Source of the DNA: Pseudomonadota bacterium
Lineage (GTDB): Bacteria; Pseudomonadota; Alphaproteobacteria; Acetobacterales; Acetobacteraceae
Reading direction: 5' to 3'
Length of the DNA stretch: 17,936 nt
Assembly: GCA_021826485.1 (NCBI GenBank)
Contig: JAKAZX010000031.1
Span: 1 to 17,936, forward strand
Shown here: positions 1 to 5,256 of the stretch, one piece after another
How the letters are laid out: each line of letters opens with the position of its first letter
How positions within the stretch are numbered: the stretch's first letter is position 1
Translations under genes and position numbers: made by a program
The notes under the pieces: generated by a model
Seen by the model: the letters and a program-made list of their open reading frames with translations, nothing else
What the model was told of the DNA's origin: nothing
Database searches by the model: none

Positions 1-620
1 CTGGTGAACGGCATGGCCAGTCCGGCGGTGACGGCGGCGCTGCTGACCGTCCCGTTGCCGGCGCCATTGCCCAGGCCTGTGCCGGTATTGTTGTTGCCGT
101 TGCCGTTGCCCGCCCCGCTGACCGTGCCCGTGGCGCCCGTGCCCGTGGTGGTCGTGCCCGTGGCGCCGGTCCCTGTGGTGCTCGTGCCTGTGGTGCTCGT
201 GCCGGTGGCGCCGGTGGCGCTGCTGCTGCCGCCCGTGCCGAGGACGCTGGTCGCCGGGATGGCGACGTTGCCGGAGACGAAATATCCGGCGCCGCCGTTG
301 GCGTCATAGAGCTGGCCCTGGCCGGTGAGGGTCGCGGCCTGCGGCAGGCTGCCATTGGCGATCACGGTCACCGGCGCCGTCGCGGTATCGGTGACGACGT
401 TGTACGGCACCGGCAATATTGCGGTCCCGCCGACCGAGCCGGTGATGTCCACCCTGCCGAGCTGGCCCGACGGCACGCTCGGAAAAGTGCCGCCTGTCGT
501 CCAGGTATAGGGCGTCCCCGGGGCGCTCGCCGCGACCACCGCCGAGCCGGTGGCAATGGCGGAGACGATGCCCTGGGCGAGAGAGTTGGAAGCGTTGGAG
601 CCGCTGGAGCTGCCGGACAT
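1..620 (-). CDS. Gly/Thr-rich repetitive protein, partial (C-terminus off the left edge)
   Basis: The reverse-strand frame from ATG at 620-618 stays open for 206 codons to the window edge. The protein starts MSGSSSGSNASNSLAQG. A short hydrophobic Ala/Val stretch follows (about residues 15-33). Residues about 35-125 look like an ordinary folded domain with beta-rich composition (for example VDITGSVGGTAILPVPYNV). From about residue 130 it becomes low complexity, with GTST/TGTG/ATGT units and then an Asn/Gly-rich run. A purine-rich AGGGAACAGG lies just upstream of the ATG and supports this start. I do not recognise the family. Composition would fit a surface, secreted or structural protein with a flexible repeat linker, but there is no clear cleavable signal peptide. 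The frame was chosen because the alternatives give Arg/Pro-rich nonsense or a Leu/Pro/Val-only antisense product. Confidence 0.7.
   Translation of the reverse strand, partial: MSGSSSGSNASNSLAQGIVSAIATGSAVVAASAPGTPYTWTTGGTFPSVPSGQLGRVDITGSVGGTAILPVPYNVVTDTATAPVTVIANGSLPQAATLTGQGQLYDANGGAGYFVSGNVAIPATSVLGTGGSSSATGATGTSTTGTSTTGTGATGTTTTGTGATGTVSGAGNGNGNNNTGTGLGNGAGNGTVSSAAVTAGLAMPFT
121..220. repeat. Low-complexity tandem repeat inside the Gly/Thr-rich gene
   Basis: The 15-base unit CCTGTGGTGCTCGTG occurs twice in perfect tandem (172-186 and 187-201). It is flanked on both sides by diverged units of the same kind (GTGCCCGTGGCGCCC and similar). On the coding (-) strand these encode Thr-Gly-Thr-Ser-Thr and Thr-Gly-Ala-Thr-Gly units. 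Such repeats are prone to slippage, so unit number may vary between strains. Confidence 0.75.
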
Positions 621-889
621 GCGCGCCTGTTCCCTGCCTGATGAAGCCGATGCCAGCAAGAACGCTACAGTCGAATTTTGCCGGCGGGCGTTCGCCCGTT
701 CGGTTTGCAGGCACAATTCTTCTGTGATGCTGGCGTATTTGGCGGATGGAACGTAGGAAATCGCGGGCGGTTGTCATAAAAAACTTTTGGAAACATCGAT
801 AATATTTGCGTTCCATACCGGGGAACCGGCCCAGCCCCGTTTCGGTCTCGCCCCTGTGCGGGAATCGGCGCCGATCCTAAGCTGCCCGG
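621..889. promoter_or_regulatory. Divergent intergenic region with AT-rich island
   Basis: This 269-base gap separates the divergently read repeat protein and chromate transporter genes. Positions about 770-815 are strikingly AT-rich for this genome and contain A and T runs, ATCGAT and AATATT. A perfect inverted repeat, CGGGCG-TT-CGCCCG, sits at 685-698. I cannot assign a convincing -35/-10 pair. A GATAAT hexamer at 798-803 (+) is a possible -10 element but has no good -35 partner. No coding frame here looks real. Confidence 0.45.
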
Positions 890-1435
890 ATGCCCCCGCC
901 CGAGCCTGCACCCCCCTCTCTGCCGCGCCTGTTCGGCAGCTTCTTCGCGGTGGGCATGATGGGGTTCGGCGGGGTGCTGCCGCTGGCGCGGCGGATGATC
1001 GTGGAGCGGCAGCGCTGGCTGACCGCCGCCGAGTTCACCGACCTGCTGGCGCTGTGCCAGTTCCTGCCCGGTCCCAACATCGCCAACCTGTCGGTCGCCC
1101 TGGGGCGGCGGTTCCACGGCCCGGCGGGGGCGTTCGCGGCGCTGGCGGGGCTGCTGGGCGGGCCGGTCGCGGTGGTGCTGGTGCTGGGGGCGGTGTTCGA
1201 CCGGTTTGCCGCGGTGCCGGCGGTGGCGGACGGGCTGGCGGGGATGGCGGCGGCGGCGTCCGGGCTGGTGCTGGCGACCGCGCTGCGCATCGCCGCCCCG
1301 TTGCGGCGCCGGCCGGTCGGGGTCGCGGTCGCGGCGGTCGCGTTCGGTGCGATCGCGCTGCTGCGCCTGCCGCTGCTGCCGGTGCTGCTGGCGCTGGTGC
1401 CGGCGGCCATCCTGTCGGCGCGGCCGGAACGATGA
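890..1435 (+). CDS. chrA: Chromate transporter, first half (short-chain CHR protein)
   Basis: This 181-residue hydrophobic protein matches the short-chain CHR (chromate ion transporter) family, whose members work as pairs of about 180-residue halves to expel chromate across the inner membrane. Visible family marks are the N-terminal LFGSFFAVGMMGFGGVLPLARR segment (about residues 14-34), with its GFGG motif, and FLPGPNIANLSVALG in the first half. Several long Ala/Leu/Val membrane segments follow. The stop overlaps the start of the second half by ATGA, so the two are almost certainly translated together. No strong Shine-Dalgarno precedes the ATG at 890. The start is kept because the conserved family N-terminus begins a few residues later. 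Actual chromate specificity is inferred from the family. Confidence 0.85.
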   Translation: MPPPEPAPPSLPRLFGSFFAVGMMGFGGVLPLARRMIVERQRWLTAAEFTDLLALCQFLPGPNIANLSVALGRRFHGPAGAFAALAGLLGGPVAVVLVLGAVFDRFAAVPAVADGLAGMAAAASGLVLATALRIAAPLRRRPVGVAVAAVAFGAIALLRLPLLPVLLALVPAAILSARPER

Positions 1436-1956
1436 CGGGGGTGCTGCTGACGCTCGCGGCGGTGGCGGCGGTGCTGTCGTTGCAGGCGGTCGGCGGCGCC
1501 AATGCGCTGATCCCCGAGTTGCAGCGGCAGGCGCTGCTGCGCGGCTGGGCCAGCCCCCCGGAGTTCGCCGCCCTGTTCGCGCTGGCCCAGGCTGCGCCCG
1601 GCCCGAACATGCTGGTGGTGACGCTGCTGGGCCAGCGGGCGGCGGGGGTGGTCGGGGCGCTGGTGGCGACGCTTGCCTTTGTGCTGCCGTCCTCCGTCCT
1701 GACCTTCGTGGTCGCCGGCGTGTGGGAGCGGTTCCGCACCGCGCCCTGGCGGCAGCGCGTGCAGGCCGGGCTGACGCCGGTGACGGTCGGGCTGGTGATG
1801 GCCGCCGCGGTGCTGCTGTGCCGGGCGAGCGCCGGCAACCTGCGGATGCTGCTGGTGATCGCGGTGAGTGCCGCCGCCCTGCTGGCGACGAAGCTGCACC
1901 CGCTGTGGCTGCTCGGTCTCGGGGCGGCGCTGGGCGCCGCCGGGCTGCTGCGTTAG
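1432..1956 (+). CDS. chrA: Chromate transporter, second half (short-chain CHR protein)
   Basis: This 174-residue membrane protein is the partner half of the preceding gene, starting at the ATG of the ATGA overlap (1432-1435). It begins MTGVLLTLAAVAAVLSLQAVGG and carries NALIPELQR and the signature AQAAPGPNMLVVTLLGQR (about residues 51-68), equivalent to the PGPN motif of the first half. The remainder is a series of hydrophobic helices ending GLGAALGAAGLLR. In short-chain CHR pairs the two halves are thought to insert with opposite topology and form a heterodimer. The gene ends only 7 bases from the convergent stop of the CHAP-domain gene, leaving no room for a separate terminator. Confidence 0.85.
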   Translation: MTGVLLTLAAVAAVLSLQAVGGANALIPELQRQALLRGWASPPEFAALFALAQAAPGPNMLVVTLLGQRAAGVVGALVATLAFVLPSSVLTFVVAGVWERFRTAPWRQRVQAGLTPVTVGLVMAAAVLLCRASAGNLRMLLVIAVSAAALLATKLHPLWLLGLGAALGAAGLLR

Positions 1957-1963
1957 GCCGCGA

Positions 1964-2728
1964 TCAGCGCAGGCTGTGGTCCGGCGCGTCCACCGGCAGG
2001 GTGATGCCGGTGCCGCCATGCGGGGCGGGCGCCTCGGCGACCTCGTCGGCATCCAGCGCCGGGCGTTCGGCGGTGGGATGCAGGGTGGCGAGGGTGTTGG
2101 CGATCATCGTGCCGTTGTCGGGACGGTCGTAGATGAAGCCGTAGGTGGGATAGACCGAGCCGAACCCGCCGCTGTGGCCGAGTTCCACGCGCACCGCGGT
2201 CCAGTCGTTGTTGGGGGAGACATCGACCACCCGGGTCGCCAGCGTGATGTTGCCGTGGGTGGCGCCGGTCCAGGCCCAGTTGGCGTGGTCGATCTCGATC
2301 TCGCGGGTGCTCAGGACATTGGTGACGACGGCGACGTGGCCGAGCCGCATATGGCCGGTGGCGCGGAAGTTCAGCACCGCCCCGGCCTCCGGCTGGCTGC
2401 CGCGGGCATAGACCCCGGCGGCGGCATCCCACCAGTTCGCGGCGTTGCCCTTGATGACGATTCCCGATTCCGCGCGGGCGAACGGCACGCATTGCAGCGC
2501 CGAGGCGGTGTGGATGTGCGTCCGCTTGCGATCCCGCTGCGCCACATGCACCGCCGCGGCACTGACGGCATGCACATGGTGCTTGGGCGCCTTTTCGGCG
2601 TCGCTGCCGGACGGGCCGGCGGCGGTGTCGGAGGTCGTGGCGAAAGCCGGAGAACTCGATACCGACAGCGCAACGGCCAGTGCCGATCCCAGCGCGAGGA
2701 TGAGCCGAGCACGTGCGCCTGCCCGCAT
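1964..2728 (-). CDS. Secreted CHAP-domain protein (putative peptidoglycan amidase/peptidase)
   Basis: This 254-residue protein has a classical signal peptide: Arg-rich start, hydrophobic core at about residues 8-24, likely cleavage after AFA at about residue 30. A His/Lys-rich linker follows. The CHAP (NlpC/P60-like) core runs from about 78 to 200. LQCVPFAR holds the presumed nucleophile Cys80. EAGAVLNFRATG and MRLGHVAVVTNV contain the catalytic His131, followed by IEIDHANW. CHAP enzymes cut peptidoglycan amide bonds in the periplasm. The substrate here is not known. A good AAGGGAG ribosome site precedes the ATG at 2728. The tail (about 205-254) is Pro/Ala-rich with no recognised domain. It is a single-gene unit transcribed toward the chromate transporter. 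Confidence 0.85.
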   Translation of the reverse strand: MRAGARARLILALGSALAVALSVSSSPAFATTSDTAAGPSGSDAEKAPKHHVHAVSAAAVHVAQRDRKRTHIHTASALQCVPFARAESGIVIKGNAANWWDAAAGVYARGSQPEAGAVLNFRATGHMRLGHVAVVTNVLSTREIEIDHANWAWTGATHGNITLATRVVDVSPNNDWTAVRVELGHSGGFGSVYPTYGFIYDRPDNGTMIANTLATLHPTAERPALDADEVAEAPAPHGGTGITLPVDAPDHSLR

Positions 2729-2883
2729 CTTTGAAGCTCCCTTACGGATCGCGTTTTATGTCCGCAGGTAACAACGCGATTCCCCCGCTCTGACAATCCG
2801 GCAATCCGGGGGCGTGATCGGGTGCGGCGCAGATTTACCAAATCGGGGTGTGGACAACCGTCGAATTCAGGACAGATATCCTA

Positions 2884-2899
2884 ATAACGTGTCCGTTAT
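2884..2899. promoter_or_regulatory. Inverted repeat, possible operator
   Basis: ATAACG-TGTC-CGTTAT is a perfect 6-base inverted repeat with a 4-base spacer. It sits in the 241-base gap upstream of the CHAP-domain gene and downstream of the RidA-family gene. Its form suits a dimeric repressor, but no regulator gene is nearby. A weak promoter-like TTGTCA (2796-2791, reverse strand) lies between it and the CHAP start. Confidence 0.3.
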
Positions 2900-2931
2900 C
2901 GTAATGTTGCTCACTTGCCGCTTGCGTGTTG

Positions 2932-2961
2932 CCGGACCGCAACATGACGGAAGCGGCCCGG
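2932..2961 (-). terminator. Possible terminator hairpin after the VOC-RidA operon
   Basis: On the reverse strand CCGGGCCGC and GCGGTCCGG can form a 9-pair stem with one G-U pair and a 12-base loop, just past the stop of the RidA-family gene. On the forward strand the same position is an A-C mismatch, so the hairpin is better in the transcript of this operon. There is no U-tract, so intrinsic termination is uncertain. Confidence 0.3.
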
Positions 2962-2969
2962 TCTCGCGC

Positions 2970-3320
2970 TTATTTGCAGGTGACGACCATGATCTCGACC
3001 AGATGCCGCGGGTCGGCCATGTGCGCCTGGACACAGGCCCGCGCCGGCGCCCCGCCCGCCGGCAGCCACGCCGACCAGACCTGATTCATGGCCTCGCGGT
3101 CACGAATGTCCTTCAGCCAGATCTGCGCCTGCAACAGCCGGGTGTTGTCGGTGCCGTGGGTTTCCAGGATGGCGTCGATCTGCGCCAGCGCGTCGCGGGT
3201 CTGGCCGGTGATGTCGGCCGACAGGTCGCGGGCGGTGACGCCCTGCACGAACACGAACCCGTGATACTCGACCGCCTTGGCCAGCACGGCATTCGGTTCG
3301 GTGCGGATGATCTTGCTCAT
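2970..3320 (-). CDS. RidA (YjgF/YER057c/UK114) family protein
   Basis: This 116-residue protein is of the Rid family, small trimeric proteins, some of which hydrolyse reactive enamine/imine intermediates formed by PLP enzymes. It shows the core GFVFVQGVTA strand, the TRDALAQIDAILETHGT helix, and the C-terminal GGAPARACVQA and PRHLVEIMVV. Arg94 and Glu109 sit where active-site Arg105 and Glu120 lie in E. coli RidA. The N-terminal GPYSQ motif of true RidA is absent (EPNAVLAKAVEYHG instead), so it probably belongs to another Rid subgroup and its substrate is open. GAGGAA precedes the ATG. It is the last gene of the unit that starts with the VOC protein, 32 bases after the lipoprotein stop. Confidence 0.85.
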   Translation of the reverse strand: MSKIIRTEPNAVLAKAVEYHGFVFVQGVTARDLSADITGQTRDALAQIDAILETHGTDNTRLLQAQIWLKDIRDREAMNQVWSAWLPAGGAPARACVQAHMADPRHLVEIMVVTCK

Positions 3321-3352
3321 GGCGCGTTCCTCGTTGCAATGCGGCGCGGCTT

Positions 3353-3727
3353 CTAGGGCTGCGCCGGCGGGGCGGCAAGCGGCGCGGAGGCCGCCGGCGG
3401 CGCGGCAGCGGGCGGCGCGGCCGGGGTGGGGCCGGCGCCGCTGCTGCCGGTCAGGCAGTCGCGCAGCAACTGGTCGCGCTCGTACTCCCCGCCCAGCCCG
3501 TGGGTCGGCAGGCTGGGGGAGCCGCTGGTGCCGAACGGCGCATCGCGCAGGGAGGAGGTGTAGGTATCCTCCCGATACGTCGCGTCGGGGTGGCGCAGCT
3601 TGTAGATCGCATCGGCACGCTGGCGGCAGGCCGCTTCGGTCACCGCATCGGCGTGCGGCTGCGGCGGCTCGCTGGCGCAGCCGGCCAGCAGCACCGCGGC
3701 GAGCAGCGCGGTTGCGTGAAGTTTCAT
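3353..3727 (-). CDS. Small lipoprotein of unknown function
   Basis: This 124-residue protein starts MKLHATALLAAVLLAGCAS, a textbook lipoprotein signal with a lipobox LLAGC and lipidation at Cys17. The mature part has an Arg/Tyr-rich conserved-looking stretch (ACRQRADAIYKLRHPD through GLGGEYERDQLLRDCL, about residues 34-96), with Cys residues near its two ends that could pair in the periplasm. The last 25 or so residues are Pro/Ala low complexity. The ATG overlaps the stop of the upstream gene (ATGA at 3727-3724), indicating coupled translation. It is presumably membrane-anchored by its lipid. I cannot name the family or function. Confidence 0.75.
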   Translation of the reverse strand: MKLHATALLAAVLLAGCASEPPQPHADAVTEAACRQRADAIYKLRHPDATYREDTYTSSLRDAPFGTSGSPSLPTHGLGGEYERDQLLRDCLTGSSGAGPTPAAPPAAAPPAASAPLAAPPAQP

Positions 3728-4275
3728 GCCGGCGCCCCGGCGGAAAGGCGCAGCGGGGCCTCCACGCTGCGGCGGAAGGCGGGTTCGTCGAACCGGGCCT
3801 CGGCGGTCAGGCGCTGGGTGGCGGCGGCGTGCACCAGTTCCGGTGCCAGCGCCGCCCCGTCGCGGCGCAGCGCCACCATGCCGCCGGCCCAGGACGCGCG
3901 GGCCAGCAGGTCCACCAGCGCCAGCAACCGCAGGCACAGCGACAGGCCGTAGCAGTGTCCCATGCCCACCGTGCCGTCCACGGCACTCGCCCAGCAGCAG
4001 GCATCGGCATCGCCGAGCGCGAGGTCGAGGGCGCTGCCGTCCGCCCGGCGGAAGCGGAACAGCCGCGCCTCCCCCCAGCGCTCGGCAAGGGCGGCGGCGC
4101 GCGCGGCGTCCCAGGCCGCGGCGAGGTCGCGGGCACGCACCGGCGGCAGGGCATCCGGCGACATGGCGACGAGATAGAGCAGCGCCCCGTCGGGGCCGGG
4201 CTGCACGTGGACGGCGGAACCGGGTGGCGGGTCGGACATCGGCGGAACATGGACCGAAGGCCCCGCCGATGCCAC
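3724..4275 (-). CDS. Conserved-looking hypothetical protein
   Basis: This reading frame of 183 residues sits between the VOC gene (12 bases upstream) and the lipoprotein (4-base overlap), so it is part of the same transcript. There is no signal peptide or transmembrane segment; it is probably a soluble alpha/beta protein. The sequence GALLYLVAMSPDALPPVRARDLAAAWD looks like an ordered N-terminal strand-helix unit. A central Cys-containing patch (DADACCWASAVDGTVGMGHCYGLSLCLRLL) is notable for five Cys. Met13 (ATG at 4239) is an alternative start. A GGGGTGG element upstream mildly favours the ATG at 4275. I do not recognise the family. Confidence 0.65.
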   Translation of the reverse strand: MASAGPSVHVPPMSDPPPGSAVHVQPGPDGALLYLVAMSPDALPPVRARDLAAAWDAARAAALAERWGEARLFRFRRADGSALDLALGDADACCWASAVDGTVGMGHCYGLSLCLRLLALVDLLARASWAGGMVALRRDGAALAPELVHAAATQRLTAEARFDEPAFRRSVEAPLRLSAGAPA

Positions 4276-4287
4276 CCCGCGGCGCGG

Positions 4288-5061
4288 TCAGCGCACCGGC
4301 GCCACCATCGCGAAGGCGGCGCCCTGCGGATCGAGGCAGTTGGCGATCCAACTGCCGCCCGGCACCTGCATCGGCCCCTGCGCGACGCTGCCGCCGCCCG
4401 CCGTCACGCGCGCGATCGCGGCGTCGATGCCGGCGACGTTGAAATAATAGCGCCAGGCCGGCCCGGGCATGCCGGGACCGCGCTGGAACATGCCGCCGAC
4501 CGCGGGGCCGCCGGTCGCGAAGGTCTGATAGACGCCCATCGGGCCGAGATCGACGGCCTCCGCCTTGGTCCAGCCGAACAGGTCCGCATAGAAGGCAAAG
4601 CCCGCCTCCCGGTCGTCGGTCAGCAGCTCGTGCCAGCCGACCTTCCCGGGCGCGTCGGGCGGCAGCGGCGCGTCGGGCGGCGTGCCGTTCGCGCGGAACA
4701 GGATGAATCCGGCACCCTGCGGGTCACCCACCACGGCGAAGCGGCCGACGCCGGGAATATCCTCCGGCCCACGCCGCACCATGCCGCCCTTTTCGCGCAC
4801 GCGGCGGGCGAAGCCGTCCACGTCGTCCACGCTGATATAGCCGGTCCAGCAGGGGGGCATCCCGGCGGCCAGGGCATCGGCGGGAATCGGCATCAGGCCG
4901 CCCACCCCTACCTTGCCGACCGAAAACACCGTGTACGGGCGGTCGGGCGATCCCATGCCCTGCGCGGTCCAGCCGATGACGCGCGTATAGAAGGCCTCCG
5001 CCGCCGGCAAGTCGGTGGTCATCACGTCGTACCAGACGAAGTGGCCTTGGATGGTGGGCAT
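4288..5061 (-). CDS. VOC (glyoxalase/dioxygenase-fold) protein with two domains
   Basis: This 257-residue protein has two vicinal-oxygen-chelate modules in tandem. The first (about 1-125) opens with HFVWYDVMTTDLPAAEAFYTRVIGW and ends in GDPQGAGFILFRANG. The second (about 138-257) repeats the pattern with GWHELLTDDREAGFAFYADLFGW and ends LDPQGAAFAMVAPVR. Similar two-domain VOC proteins are often annotated as glyoxalase/bleomycin-resistance-like or as homologues of the mycobacterial 27 kDa antigen. Their reactions are mostly unknown, so none is assigned here. AGGAG lies upstream of the ATG at 5061. It is the first gene of a four-gene unit behind a strong promoter with an embedded palindrome, suggesting repressor control. 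Confidence 0.88.
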   Translation of the reverse strand: MPTIQGHFVWYDVMTTDLPAAEAFYTRVIGWTAQGMGSPDRPYTVFSVGKVGVGGLMPIPADALAAGMPPCWTGYISVDDVDGFARRVREKGGMVRRGPEDIPGVGRFAVVGDPQGAGFILFRANGTPPDAPLPPDAPGKVGWHELLTDDREAGFAFYADLFGWTKAEAVDLGPMGVYQTFATGGPAVGGMFQRGPGMPGPAWRYYFNVAGIDAAIARVTAGGGSVAQGPMQVPGGSWIANCLDPQGAAFAMVAPVR

Positions 5062-5105
5062 GGACGCTCGCTCCTGTTGTTGATGGCTCGGCCCGTGTTG
5101 CCAGG

Positions 5106-5134
5106 AAAATACCGACCAGTCGGTATGTTGTCAA
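5106..5134 (-). promoter_or_regulatory. Near-consensus sigma70 promoter of the VOC operon
   Basis: On the reverse strand, TTGACA (5134-5129) is a perfect -35 hexamer. It is followed by exactly 17 bases and then TATTTT (5111-5106), a 4/6 match to the -10 consensus. Transcription would start near 5099, giving a leader of about 38 bases that contains the AGGAG ribosome site of the VOC gene. This is the best promoter in the window. Confidence 0.75.
5109..5126. promoter_or_regulatory. TetR-type operator palindrome in the VOC promoter
   Basis: ATACCGAC-CA-GTCGGTAT is a perfect 8-base inverted repeat with a 2-base centre. It fills most of the -35/-10 spacer and enters the -10 hexamer, so a bound repressor would block RNA polymerase. 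Size and symmetry resemble operators of TetR-family repressors. No such regulator is encoded in the window, so it would act from elsewhere. Confidence 0.7.
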
Positions 5135-5180
5135 CCCACCTCGCCCCCCACCGCCGCGTCGGAGTATGCTTCGGGCCGCA

Positions 5181-5202
5181 GTGTATCATTGAAGTGTATC
5201 AT
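5181..5202. repeat. Direct repeat GTGTATCAT upstream of the FtsH gene
   Basis: GTGTATCAT occurs at 5181-5189 and 5194-5202, 13 bases apart start to start, 55 bases before the FtsH start codon. Each copy contains TATCAT, a 5/6 match to the -10 consensus, but neither has a good -35 at the right distance. It could be a promoter with duplicated -10, or an activator site. Confidence 0.4.
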
Positions 5203-5256
5203 CGACTGGGGCCGCCTGCCCGGGCGTTGGCGGTTGCCACCAGGAAAGAGAGCGAG

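Noticed and set aside
4..309. Leu/Pro/Val-repeat frame on the + strand at the left edge
   Set aside because: It is the reverse complement of the Gly/Thr repeats. The reverse-strand frame has a ribosome site and a natural non-repeat domain.
785..812. Possible sigma54 (-24/-12) promoter in the AT-rich island
   Set aside because: The GG and GC dinucleotides (789-790 and 808-809) are too far apart for a -24/-12 element.
304..816. 170-codon reverse-strand frame overlapping the repeat-protein gene
   Set aside because: Arg/His-rich out-of-frame product across an evident promoter region, inconsistent with the open frame from 620.
1206..2132. 308-codon + strand frame across the chromate transporter genes
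   Set aside because: Out-of-frame Arg/Gly-rich translation. The two hydrophobic CHR halves joined by ATGA explain the region.
3277..5256. Long open frame on the + strand upstream of and in frame with ftsH
   Set aside because: It runs antisense to the RidA-family, lipoprotein, unknown and VOC genes and has Arg/Ala/Gly-rich composition. A good ribosome site and the family N-terminus place the FtsH start at 5257.
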